Position numbers and translations under genes: made by a program. The notes below the pieces were generated by a model, which worked only from the letters and a program-made list of their open reading frames with translations, had not been told where the DNA came from and did not search any database. Positions 1 through 7,022 of a stretch of DNA of 20,572 bases are shown in pieces. Source of the stretch: Gemmatimonadota bacterium (GTDB taxonomy: Bacteria; Gemmatimonadota; Gemmatimonadetes; Palauibacterales; Palauibacteraceae); contig JAUVPT010000009.1 of NCBI GenBank assembly GCA_030598525.1, positions 1-20,572 on the forward strand. Reading direction: 5' to 3'. Within the stretch, counting starts at the first letter, position 1, and the number at the start of each line of letters is the position of its first letter.

Positions 1-233
1 AGGTAGACCGTCGTCTTGACTACGTCGCCGAAGGTCAGGCCCGCTTCCTCAAGAATCGCTGCGAGGTTGCGAAATACCTGGGTGGCCTGGCCCTCGACGT
101 CCTCGCCGGCAAAGTCCGGGGTCCCGGGGATCAATCCAATCTGTCCCGCCGAAAACAGAAACCCGCCTGCTTCCACGGCCTGGGAGTACGGACCGATGGC
201 CGCCGGGGCCCTATCTGTGTGTAACACTCGCAT
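1..233 (-). CDS. RidA/YjgF-family enamine/imine deaminase, partial (C-terminus beyond left edge)
   Basis: RidA-family proteins are small trimeric enzymes that hydrolyse reactive enamine/imine intermediates released by PLP enzymes. The visible 77 residues start at an ATG (231-233) and carry the family's early signature GPYSQAV (about residues 13-19), then FSAGQIGL and the helix QATQVFRNLAAILEEAG, followed by GDVVKTTVY at the edge. A GGAGAG ribosome site lies about 8 nt before the ATG. The gene is 29 nt downstream of the fhs stop, so it probably shares that transcript. The family is usually about 125-130 aa, so roughly 50 residues are missing at the window edge, including the conserved substrate-binding arginine. 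Family assignment is firm; the substrate is unknown. Confidence 0.88.
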   Translation of the reverse strand, partial: MRVLHTDRAPAAIGPYSQAVEAGGFLFSAGQIGLIPGTPDFAGEDVEGQATQVFRNLAAILEEAGLTFGDVVKTTVY

Positions 234-262
234 CGCGCGCTCTCCGGTTGATCTACTCCGAC

Positions 263-1900
263 TCAGAACAGTCCCTCGATCCGCCCGTCCGGGTGGATCC
301 GCATTCCCTCAGCCGCCGGCCGAGCCGCCAGGCCGGGCATCGTCATGACATCCCCGGTGAGTGCCACCACGAAACCTGCGCCAGCCGAGATCCGGAACTC
401 GCGCACCGTGATGTCGAAACCACGTGGCCGTCCAAGCAGAGTCGGGTCATCGCTCAGCGAGTACTGCGTCTTGGCCACGCACACCGGAAGGTCGTCGAGG
501 CCGTTTTCCACGATCTGCTGCGCCTGCTTGGTTGCCGCTGGGGTCATGCTCAGCCCGTCTGCCCCATACACCTTTGAAACGACGGTCTCGAGCTTCTCGC
601 GGAGGCTGAGCTCGGTCGAGTACAGAGGTTGGAAGTCAGCCTCTCCCTCGTCGAGTACCGTCAGCACCTCCTCTGCCAACTCCACCCCACCTTCTCCGCC
701 TCTCGCCCATATGTCGCAATCCGCATAGCGGACTCCAGCCGCTTTGCACATCGAAGCGACCAGTTCGACCTCCTCGTCGGTGTCATCGGCGAAGCGGTTG
801 ATGGCCACCACGACGGGAACGCCAAACTGACGGACGTTTTCCACGGGGGCCATGAGGTTCTGGAAGCCCGCATTGACGTCGCCCGTCACGGACACATGGT
901 GCTTCATGGCCCGTAGCGTGGCGATCACGACCGCGGCCTGAGGTTCGAGTCCGCCCATGCGACACTTGATGTCGAAGAACTTCTCCGCCCCGAGGTCCGA
1001 ACCGAAGCCGGCCTCCGTCACAACGATGTCGCCGAGGCGGGTGCCCGCCCTGGTGGCGATCAGGGAGTTGCATCCATGCGCGATGTTGGCGAACGGCCCA
1101 CCGTGAATAAGGGCCGGCCCACCTTCGATCGTCTGAACCAGGTTCGGCGCGAGTGCGTCCTTCATGAGAAGAGCCAGCGCCCCATCAACGTTCAGCTCCC
1201 CGGCCCGCGCAAACGACCCGTCCGGCCGCGTCCCGAGCACGATCTTCGAGACTCTTCTCTCGAAGTCCGCGAGGTCCGAGGACAAGCAGAAGATGGCCAT
1301 GATCTCCGAAGCGGCCGTGATCGTGAAGCCGTCTTCACGAGGAAGGCCAGACATCGGCCCTCCGAGTCCGACCACGAGATTACGCAGCGAACGATCGTTC
1401 ATGTCCACGGCTCGCCGCCAGTTGATCTTGCGGGTGTCGACTCCGATGGAATTCCCGCGCTGCAAGTTGTTGTCGAATACGGCGGAAAGCAGCGAGTGCG
1501 CAGACGTGATGGCATGAAAATCACCCGTGAAGTGCAGGTTGATTTCCTCCATCGGCAGGACCTGGGAGTAGCCGCCGCCCGCAGCACCACCCTTGATCCC
1601 GAAGACGGGCCCGAGCGAGGGCTCGCGGAGGCACAGCATCGTGCTCTTCTCCAGCCGGCGCAGTGCCTGGGCAAGACCCACGGCCACAGTCGACTTCCCC
1701 TCCCCTGCAGGCGTGGGAGTCATTCCCGTGACGAGTACGACCTTCCCCTTCTCCGGGCGATCCTGAAGGGCCTCGGGAGTGATCTTCGCAATGGTGTGGC
1801 CATATGGACGCAGGTCCCCGGCACTCAGTCCGATCTCATCCGCGACGTCCAGGATCGGTCTCAACGTCGCATTCTGTGCGATATCAATATCGGTAGGCAT
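263..1900 (-). CDS. fhs: Formate--tetrahydrofolate ligase
   Basis: Catalyses ATP-dependent formation of 10-formyl-THF from formate and THF in the cytoplasm, feeding one-carbon units to purine synthesis and fMet-tRNA. The 545-residue protein is close to the family's usual ~556 and appears complete. The family P-loop is seen as TPAGEGKST (residues 63-71), followed by LREPSLGPVFGIKGGAAGGG, the NLHFTGDFHAI segment and DITVREFRISAGAGFVVALTGD near the C-terminus. The start is ATG at 1900, 15 nt after the heptose-kinase stop, and a RidA-family gene follows after 29 nt, so the three probably form one operon. Identification is very secure from sequence alone. Whether the enzyme is used for formate assimilation or in reverse for formate release cannot be told here. 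Confidence 0.97.
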   Translation of the reverse strand: MPTDIDIAQNATLRPILDVADEIGLSAGDLRPYGHTIAKITPEALQDRPEKGKVVLVTGMTPTPAGEGKSTVAVGLAQALRRLEKSTMLCLREPSLGPVFGIKGGAAGGGYSQVLPMEEINLHFTGDFHAITSAHSLLSAVFDNNLQRGNSIGVDTRKINWRRAVDMNDRSLRNLVVGLGGPMSGLPREDGFTITAASEIMAIFCLSSDLADFERRVSKIVLGTRPDGSFARAGELNVDGALALLMKDALAPNLVQTIEGGPALIHGGPFANIAHGCNSLIATRAGTRLGDIVVTEAGFGSDLGAEKFFDIKCRMGGLEPQAAVVIATLRAMKHHVSVTGDVNAGFQNLMAPVENVRQFGVPVVVAINRFADDTDEEVELVASMCKAAGVRYADCDIWARGGEGGVELAEEVLTVLDEGEADFQPLYSTELSLREKLETVVSKVYGADGLSMTPAATKQAQQIVENGLDDLPVCVAKTQYSLSDDPTLLGRPRGFDITVREFRISAGAGFVVALTGDVMTMPGLAARPAAEGMRIHPDGRIEGLF

Positions 1901-1915
1901 TCACAGCTCCCTGTT

Positions 1916-2941
1916 CTATGAGGTGCTTCCAGTTGTCCCGTTGGTGTACCGTCCGTCCAGCGCCTGCACCAGTTCCGCCTCCGTAACCGGCACTGCCCCC
2001 AGCCTGGTCACTTCTATCCCTGCGGCGAGGTTCGCCAGATACGCCGCCTGGCTGACGGAGGCACCCGCCAGAAGGCACATGGCCAGTACCGCGGTAACGG
2101 TATCGCCCGCTCCGGTTACATCAAAGACCTCTCGAGCCTCCGGAGACAATAACCGCGTCTCGGCGGAAGGTTCGACGAGCAGCATCCCCTCTTCACCCAG
2201 GGTGAGGAGAAGGCAGTCGCACTCCAATCGGTCCAGGAGGGGGTGGAGAGTGGCTTCATCTCTCGGTTCCCTCTCGAGCCCAAGCGCGGCAGCCAGTTCG
2301 CGAGCGTTGGGCTTGAATATGGTAGCCCCAGGAAAATCGAAGAAATGCCTGAGCTTCGGGTCGACAACGGATGGAATCCCCCTCGCCTTGGCCCGCGAGA
2401 GGAGCTGGCGGGACAGTGCCCCGTCGACCACGCCCTTGTCATAGTCTTCGATTACGAGCGCCTCCGCCCATTCGACAGCTTTCAGGGCACGGTCTGCAAG
2501 GCGCTGGTGATCTTCCTCAGCCATGGGCGTGGGATCCTCCCGGTCCACCCTCAACATCTGTTGATGGCGCGCGAGGATTCGCGTCTTCTTCGTGGTAGGT
2601 CTCCCCGACATCGACACGAGATCGCCGGAGTCCACTCCGGCCTGATCCAATCGCTCAGCCAGAATGGTGGCCGATTCGTCCGTGCCCACCGCAGCCACCA
2701 GGCGGCACTTTCCCCCCAACGCCGCCACACCCGCGGCGACATTCGCGGCCCCGCCCGGCGCCGCGATCTCGTTTTCCACGCGAACCACAGGGACTGGGGC
2801 CTCCGGTGAGATTCTGTCCACGGAGCCGCCGAGGTAGACGTCGAGCATGGCGTCACCCACGACTAGAACCCGTCCGTCGCGGGCCTTCGAGAGGAAGCGT
2901 TGAGCCTCCTCTTTCGCTACGTATGGAGAGTGTGGGAGCAC
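1916..2941 (-). CDS. rfaE1: D-glycero-beta-D-manno-heptose-7-phosphate kinase (RfaE1/HldE N-domain type, PfkB family)
   Basis: A ribokinase/PfkB-fold sugar kinase of 341 residues. The pattern is that of the heptose kinase in ADP-heptose synthesis for LPS inner core: VLVVGDAMLDVYLGGSVDRI (25-44), SPEAPVPVV, the GGAANVA motif (63-69), KTRILARHQQMLRVDRE (119-134), EDYDKGV, VDPK, and the PfkB signature VTGAGDTV (275-282) with the presumed catalytic Asp280. It has only the kinase domain; the nucleotidyltransferase half of bifunctional HldE is absent, so a separate RfaE2 is expected elsewhere. The start is GTG at 2941 because no ATG precedes the essential VLVVGD strand in frame; the ribosome site is weak. 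It leads the minus-strand cluster with fhs. Other PfkB sugar kinases are a less likely alternative. Confidence 0.88.
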   Translation of the reverse strand: MLPHSPYVAKEEAQRFLSKARDGRVLVVGDAMLDVYLGGSVDRISPEAPVPVVRVENEIAAPGGAANVAAGVAALGGKCRLVAAVGTDESATILAERLDQAGVDSGDLVSMSGRPTTKKTRILARHQQMLRVDREDPTPMAEEDHQRLADRALKAVEWAEALVIEDYDKGVVDGALSRQLLSRAKARGIPSVVDPKLRHFFDFPGATIFKPNARELAAALGLEREPRDEATLHPLLDRLECDCLLLTLGEEGMLLVEPSAETRLLSPEAREVFDVTGAGDTVTAVLAMCLLAGASVSQAAYLANLAAGIEVTRLGAVPVTEAELVQALDGRYTNGTTGSTS

Positions 2942-3127
2942 GATATCGTCTTGCGTCCGATCTGGATCCCGGGTAACCTGCCGCGAAGGACTGCCCGCCG
3001 CAGGAAAGCGGCGCAGAATTTCGGTCCTGCGGTCTGTTTCGACACGTCATCGTCGAGCAGGACGCGCGTCGCGCGAAACTAGTCGCAGGGCGCAGGGGAG
3101 TCAAAGCACGGGAGATCGTCAGCGCCC
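2942..3127. other. Divergent intergenic region between rfaE1 and mlaE
   Basis: This 186-bp spacer must hold promoters for both directions, but I cannot point to a convincing -35/-10 pair on either strand. It contains a 6-bp hairpin with a 6-nt loop at 2996-3013 (CGCCGC/GCGGCG) and a GCGCG-rich stretch near 3062-3074. A GGAG sits about 13 nt before the mlaE ATG, which is a long spacing. Confidence 0.5.
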
Positions 3128-3958
3128 ATGAGTTTGAGCGAAACGGCCAGCACCCCGCTGCGTTACCTCAACGACACCCTCAAGGGGTGGGCGTTCCACA
3201 CACAGGAGTACTTCCGCCTTCTCGGCCGCTCGCTCCACGGAAGCCTCTCGAGGCCTTTCTACGGCCGCGACCTGGTGATCCAGATGGACGCGATAGGAGT
3301 CGGGTCCATTGGAATCGTTCTTCTCACGGGTCTGTTCACCGGAATGGTGCTCGCCCTGCAGTCGGCAGTGGAGATGAAGCAGTTCGGAGCCACCATCTAC
3401 ATTGGCCGACTGGTGGGTGCAAGCACGATACGAGAGCTCGGCCCCGTTCTCACCGCGCTCATGGTCACCGGGCGCGCCGGATCGGGGATGGCGGCGGAGA
3501 TCGGCGCCATGAAGGTCACCGAGCAGGTCGACGCACTCTACACGATGAGCGTCGACCCCGTGCGAAAGCTCGTGGTTCCGCGTTTCGTGGCCGCGATCGT
3601 CTGTCTTCCGTTGTTGACCGTGATCACCGACGTCGTCGCGATACTGGGAGGGATGTTGATCGCCGTCGTGAAGCTGGATCTCACGATGGGTCTCTATATG
3701 CGCTCGGTGTACCTGACGATGGCCGAGACGGGCTTCATCTTCCGCTATATCCCGATTGACCTGTTCTCCGGTCTACTGAAACCGGTGTTCTTTGGAGCCA
3801 TCATCGCGATCACGGGCTGCTACTTCGGCCTGAAGACTAGCGGCGGTACGGAGGGCGTGGGCAGGGCCGCGACGCGGGCCGTCGTGACCACTTCCGTGTT
3901 CATTCTGGCGACGGACTACTTCCTGACCCAGGTGCTCATCGCGTTGTTGATCGAATGA
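3128..3958 (+). CDS. mlaE: MlaE-family ABC transporter permease (phospholipid/lipid transport)
   Basis: Inner-membrane permease of the MCE-type lipid transporter that moves phospholipids between inner and outer membrane. The 276-residue protein shows family blocks: LTGLFTGMVLALQSAVEMKQFGA, then REL(GPVLTALMVTGRAGSGMAAEIGAM), VTEQVDALYTMSVDP and RFVAAIVCLPLLTVITD, with about five hydrophobic segments. An amphipathic N-terminal stretch before the first membrane segment is normal for the family. The start is ATG at 3128. Its TGA overlaps the mlaF ATG (ATGA at 3955-3958), which supports translational coupling and a stoichiometric MlaE-MlaF complex. First gene of a plus-strand mlaEFD operon. Confidence 0.95.
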   Translation: MSLSETASTPLRYLNDTLKGWAFHTQEYFRLLGRSLHGSLSRPFYGRDLVIQMDAIGVGSIGIVLLTGLFTGMVLALQSAVEMKQFGATIYIGRLVGASTIRELGPVLTALMVTGRAGSGMAAEIGAMKVTEQVDALYTMSVDPVRKLVVPRFVAAIVCLPLLTVITDVVAILGGMLIAVVKLDLTMGLYMRSVYLTMAETGFIFRYIPIDLFSGLLKPVFFGAIIAITGCYFGLKTSGGTEGVGRAATRAVVTTSVFILATDYFLTQVLIALLIE

Positions 3959-4797
3959 CCCGGGACTCGCTCGACCTGTGGGACTCGCAAATGCGGAAGG
4001 AACTCCGAGAGGAAGTCCGCAGGGCGCTCGCGGACCTGGGAGATGAGTCGACTCTGCCTTCCGTTGCGGGTCCTGTCGTTGAACTGGAGGATCTTTGCCT
4101 CGCCTTCGGAGACCACACCGTCCTCCAGGGTGTAACCCTCGACCTCCACCGGGGCGAGACACTGTCCGTGCTCGGAGGGTCCGGCGCGGGAAAATCTACG
4201 ATTCTGAGGCTGATCCTGGGACTCTCTCTTCCTGACTCAGGACAGGTCCGGGTGGAGGGACAGGACATCGCGAATGTGCCACTGAGACAGGTCCTCGCTC
4301 TGAGACGCAATATGGGCATGGTGTTTCAGGGGGCGGCCCTGTTCGACTCGCTCAGCGTGTACGATAACGTGGGCTTCTATCTTCACGAGCACACCGACCT
4401 GCCCGAGGAGGAGATCAGACGCCGGATACGAGAGTCTCTCGATCTGGTCGATCTCGAGCCGGACCAGGTGATGGACCTGCTGCCGGCAGAGCTCAGCGGG
4501 GGCATGAAGAAGCGCGTGGGAATCGCCAGGGCCGTTGTGCATCGACCGAGGTTGCTCCTGTACGACGAGCCGACGAGCGGGCTGGACCCGATCACGACGC
4601 GGACGATCAACGACCTCATATCGAAGCTGCAGAACGAGCTCGATGTCAGCTCTATCGTCGTGACACACGACATTCGGTCGGCCTTCCGCATCAGTAATCG
4701 TGTCGCTCTGTTGTCTGAGGGAGTCCTGGTGTTCGTCGGCGGGCCGGAGGAGATGGTGGCGTCGGAAGACGAGTATGTGCGTGCATTCCTTCGATAG
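3955..4797 (+). CDS. mlaF: MlaF-family ABC transporter ATP-binding protein
   Basis: Cytoplasmic ATPase that powers the MlaE permease. All motor motifs are present in 280 residues: Walker A GGSGAGKS (74-81), Q-loop VFQGAALFDSLSV, the MlaF-type signature LSGGMKKRVGIARA (180-193), Walker B LLLYDEPTSGLDP (200-212) and the switch histidine in VVTHD. There is an N-terminal extension of about 40 charged residues (DSQMRKELREEVRRALADL) before the first beta strand, longer than usual for MlaF. The ATGA overlap with mlaE supports the start at 3955 and hence the extension, although ATG at residue 13 is an alternative. It is followed by mlaD after 42 nt. Confidence 0.95.
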   Translation: MTRDSLDLWDSQMRKELREEVRRALADLGDESTLPSVAGPVVELEDLCLAFGDHTVLQGVTLDLHRGETLSVLGGSGAGKSTILRLILGLSLPDSGQVRVEGQDIANVPLRQVLALRRNMGMVFQGAALFDSLSVYDNVGFYLHEHTDLPEEEIRRRIRESLDLVDLEPDQVMDLLPAELSGGMKKRVGIARAVVHRPRLLLYDEPTSGLDPITTRTINDLISKLQNELDVSSIVVTHDIRSAFRISNRVALLSEGVLVFVGGPEEMVASEDEYVRAFLR

Positions 4798-4839
4798 ACG
4801 GTGCGGGCCCGCAGCGCCCGCGCGTGACCGGGAGTATCC

Positions 4840-5820
4840 GTGAGAAAAGGTGCGGTAGTGACATGGGAGCAGGTCCGGGTCGGCTTGCTGATTCTCGTGG
4901 CCCTCGGCTTGCTTTCGGTGGGTGTCTTCCTCGTAGGGGACACCGGGAACGTGTTTGGTGAGAGGTATCGCCTCGTCACGCTCGTCCGCTCTGCCTCGGG
5001 TCTGGTGCCCGGGGCAGCGGTTCAGCTGGCGGGCCAGACCGTCGGGCAGGTGGACGATATTCGGTTCATTCCACCTGACGAGCGGCCGGAAAGCCGGGAA
5101 GCCGTAGCCATCTGGCTCGCGATCAATGTCCGCGTGCAGGATCAGATCCGCGCTGATTCCCGGGCCCAGGTCAGAACCCAGGGCCTGCTGGGAGATCGGC
5201 TCATCGATATCAGGCCAGGAAGTTCAGATGCCCGGGTCCTGCAGCCGGGAGACACGGTCGCCTCGGCGGCTTCTCTCGACTACGACGCGCTCCTGGCTGA
5301 AGGTGCGGAGGCCGTCGGTGATCTAACCGATGTCGCCAGGAACCTGTCGACCCTTACGAGCGGGCTTCTCGAAGGTCGCGGCACATTGGGGCAATTGGTT
5401 GTGGACGAGCAGCTTTATGAGCGACTGGTCGGCCTGGCTGAGAGTCTCGATACTCTCGTAGCGTCTGCCGCTTCTCCCGACGGAGCCCTGATGCGGATGC
5501 TCACCGACGACACGCTTTACGCGGCCGTCCGCTCGGCCGTCACGTCCTTCGATACTTTGACCCGGTCCGTGGTCGAAGGAGAGGGAACGTTGGGCCAACT
5601 GATTCGTTCGGACAGTCTGTACAGGGAGCTCACCGGCACGGTCGCGCGCGCGGACTCCCTGCTCGCCGGGTTGCTGGCAGGTGAGGGATCCGCGGGACGA
5701 CTGTTCGGCGACGATGAACTCTACGAGGAGCTACTTCGAACACTTGTAGAGCTGAACGGCATGTTGGAGGATGTGCGTCGGGATCCGTCTCGATACGTTC
5801 CGGAGATATCCGTATTCTGA
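4840..5820 (+). CDS. mlaD: MlaD-family MCE-domain periplasmic lipid-binding protein
   Basis: The membrane-anchored substrate-binding component of the transporter, expected to hexamerise over MlaE in the periplasm. Of 326 residues, about 12-34 form one N-terminal membrane anchor (VRVGLLILVALGLLSVGVFL), about 40-140 form the MCE domain (SASGLVPGAAVQLAGQTVGQV and TQGLLGDRLIDIRPG), and the rest is a helical C-terminal region made of four gapless 34-residue repeats. The end, DPSRYVPEISVF, matches the RYV..SxF ending typical of MlaD-like proteins of the Bacteroidota group. The GTG start at 4840 has GGGAG 5 nt upstream. It is longer than E. coli MlaD (183 aa) because of the repeat region. It converges on greA. 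Confidence 0.93.
   Translation: MRKGAVVTWEQVRVGLLILVALGLLSVGVFLVGDTGNVFGERYRLVTLVRSASGLVPGAAVQLAGQTVGQVDDIRFIPPDERPESREAVAIWLAINVRVQDQIRADSRAQVRTQGLLGDRLIDIRPGSSDARVLQPGDTVASAASLDYDALLAEGAEAVGDLTDVARNLSTLTSGLLEGRGTLGQLVVDEQLYERLVGLAESLDTLVASAASPDGALMRMLTDDTLYAAVRSAVTSFDTLTRSVVEGEGTLGQLIRSDSLYRELTGTVARADSLLAGLLAGEGSAGRLFGDDELYEELLRTLVELNGMLEDVRRDPSRYVPEISVF
5371..5778 (+). repeat. Four tandem 34-residue (102-bp) repeats inside mlaD
   Basis: MlaD residues 178-211, 212-245, 246-279 and 280-313 align without gaps. Each unit has the pattern (E/A)GxG(T/S)xGxL then, 11 residues after the conserved Gly (181, 215, 249, 283), the pair LY (192/193, 226/227, 260/261, 294/295), and a later polar-hydrophobic block with Asp/Asn at 204, 238, 272 and 306. 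Unit 2 is the most diverged (DGALMRML). The units probably form paired helices projecting from the MCE ring. The bases have diverged, so the repeat is clear at protein level only. Confidence 0.85.
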
Positions 5821-5826
5821 CTACCT

Positions 5827-5852
5827 GAGGGCCCCGGTCAGGCCGGGCCCTC
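5827..5852. terminator. Hairpin between convergent mlaD and greA (possible bidirectional terminator)
   Basis: GAGGGCCC (5827-5834) pairs with GGGCCCTC (5845-5852), an 8-bp perfect stem around a 10-nt loop. It sits 6 nt past the mlaD stop, and the greA TGA (5838-5840) lies in its loop. No T-tract follows on either strand, so it is not a textbook intrinsic terminator; its position between convergent genes is the main argument. Confidence 0.5.
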
Positions 5853-6320
5853 ACCGAGGTCGTGAAGTGTCTCGAAGGTCAGGATCCGGTACCGGATTCT
5901 GCCGTTGGGCAACGAGATGTCGACTTCGTCTCCGTTTCCCTTCCCGAGCAGGGCCTTCCCAATGGGAGAGGCCATCGAGATCTCGGCCTTCTCAAAATCG
6001 AGATAGTCGCCGAACGCGATCGTGTATCGCTCGACGGTCTCGTCATCAAGATCCACCACCTCGACTCGGGACCCGAAGCCGATTCGGTCTTCGGGGACCT
6101 GCTCCAGGTCGATGTCGCTGATTTCACCGAGCCGGCGGGCGATGTGATCCAACCTCGCCCGAACGAACTGCTGCCGCTCGAGCGCGGCTGTGTATTCAGC
6201 GTTCTCGCTCAGATCGCCCTGGGCAACGGCTGTTTCGATCTCGTTTGGAAGTACCACGGTGAGCTCGTGAAGCAGAGCCTCAGACTCCCCGTTCAAGCGT
6301 TCCAGAAGTTCATCCAGCAC
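5838..6320 (-). CDS. greA: Transcription elongation factor GreA
   Basis: GreA inserts its coiled coil into the RNA polymerase secondary channel and stimulates cleavage of backtracked RNA. The chosen GTG start (6318-6320) gives 160 aa, matching the family's ~158, and has AAGGAG 9 nt upstream; the open frame continues to a TTG at 6398 but that adds 26 non-conserved residues. The N-terminal coiled coil has the tip motif QGDLSENAEYTAALERQ, with the conserved acidic residues, and the C-terminal FKBP-like domain has ERYTIAFGDYLDFEKAEISMASPIGKALLGKGNGDEV. It lies downstream of ssrA, separated by that gene's terminator, and converges on mlaD. Confidence 0.94.
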   Translation of the reverse strand: MLDELLERLNGESEALLHELTVVLPNEIETAVAQGDLSENAEYTAALERQQFVRARLDHIARRLGEISDIDLEQVPEDRIGFGSRVEVVDLDDETVERYTIAFGDYLDFEKAEISMASPIGKALLGKGNGDEVDISLPNGRIRYRILTFETLHDLGEGPA

Positions 6321-6396
6321 GTCAGGTGTCTCCTTGCGTACGATGGCGGACCGACCGAAGTGCGATCCGCGGCGGGCCCTGGCAGAGAGCGGGCCC

Positions 6397-6439
6397 AAAA
6401 ACGAAAAACTCCGCGACCCGGCCTGCAGCCGGAGCGCGG
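6397..6439 (-). terminator. Intrinsic terminator of ssrA
   Basis: On the minus strand, 9 nt after the mature tmRNA end, CCGCG-CTCCGGC pairs with GCCGGGT-CGCGG across a short loop (stem region 6411-6439). It is followed by AGTTTTTCGTTTTT (6397-6410). A GC-rich stem plus a T-tract is the classic rho-independent form. It separates ssrA from greA. Confidence 0.85.
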
Positions 6440-6447
6440 ATAGATGA

Positions 6448-6808
6448 TGGAGGTGCCGGGAATCGCACCCGGGTCCGCGAACCCTTCCCCGTTGGTCTCT
6501 ACGTGCGTATTCGAGGATCAGATCTCACCGGCGACAAGGCTCCTCGACGGCCTGCCGTCAGCCAGCCACTCGCGGCTTTCGCCATCTCGTCTCCGCAGTC
6601 TGTGGCCGGCTGCGGGGACCAGCCCGAATTATCGGCGCTCCCCGAACCGCCTCGGGCGGGCTGCTCGGAGAACGGGCTACGTTAGTTACGCAGCCAAAGC
6701 CAAGTTGTCGTTGGCAGTTGTGTTTTTTTCCCGGTGTTTCACGAGGTTCCGGGAAACCTCGGCACGCTACCTCAGGATCCGAAAACGCGTCGAATCTAGT
6801 TCACCCCC
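6448..6808 (-). ncRNA. ssrA: tmRNA (ssrA), one-piece, tag ANDNLALAA
   Basis: Rescues stalled ribosomes by trans-translation. Read on the minus strand, the 5' end GGGGGTG (6808-6802) pairs with CACCTCC (6455-6449) to form the acceptor stem with the G3-U70 alanine identity pair; the discriminator is A (6448). CCA is not encoded: TCA follows the discriminator. The 5' domain has the conserved ATTCGACG. The tag frame GCC...TAA (6715-6686) encodes ANDNLALAA, and the 3' domain has T-stem CCGGG/CCCGG. About 361 nt fits one-piece bacterial tmRNA. Two elbow positions differ from the usual: D-loop CTAGATTCG and T-loop TGCGATT. Open frames over this locus are spurious. Confidence 0.96.
6686..6715 (-). 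other. tmRNA proteolysis-tag reading frame
   Basis: Resume codon GCC (6715-6713), then codons for N D N L A L A A and TAA (6688-6686). The AxxLALAA-type C-terminus is the recognition end used by ClpXP-type proteases and the SspB/ClpX system in known bacteria. It is followed closely by a second TAA out of frame. Confidence 0.93.
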
Positions 6809-6838
6809 TCATTTTCAATCAGCTGCGCCTGAGCGCAC

Positions 6839-6864
6839 GTGAGGGCTGCCGGGGCAGCCCTCAC
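6839..6864. repeat. Perfect 12-bp inverted repeat between ssrA and ptsN
   Basis: GTGAGGGCTGCC (6839-6850) and its exact reverse complement (6853-6864) flank GG. It lies 31 bp upstream of the ssrA 5' end and about 65 bp upstream of the ptsN -35 box. It has no T-tract on either side. It could be a regulator site, a hairpin in an ssrA precursor leader, or a block to antisense transcription coming from selB. Confidence 0.8.
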
Positions 6865-6929
6865 TGTTATGTCACACTAAAGCGGCCCTCTCGTTCCGTC
6901 AATCCATCGACGCGAAGATGCGCCTGCCT

Positions 6930-6959
6930 TTGACAGCCTTTCGACAAACCGAATATACT
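6930..6959 (+). promoter_or_regulatory. Sigma70-type promoter for ptsN
   Basis: TTGACA (6930-6935, perfect consensus) and TATACT (6954-6959) are separated by 18 bp. Transcription would start near 6966, about 57 nt before the ptsN ATG. It is the clearest housekeeping promoter in the window. Confidence 0.75.
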
Positions 6960-7022
6960 GCGTGTTCCTGAAGTTCAGTGAACTACCGGGTCGCGGGTTC
7001 CGGCGGCCAGGAGAAGATAAAT

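Noticed and set aside
1076..1921. 281-codon open frame on the plus strand opposite fhs
   Set aside because: It lies entirely antisense to the clearly coding fhs, and its translation is Arg/His/Asp-rich with no domain pattern; typical GC-rich shadow.
6448..6520. A tRNA gene suggested by the T-arm and acceptor-like 3' end
   Set aside because: No anticodon arm is present; the 5' partner lies 361 nt away and a tag frame is encoded, so it is the tmRNA.
6326..6842. Plus-strand open frames (119 and 132 codons) across 6326-6842
   Set aside because: They run across the antisense of ssrA and its terminator, and the translated sequence is just reversed tmRNA structure.
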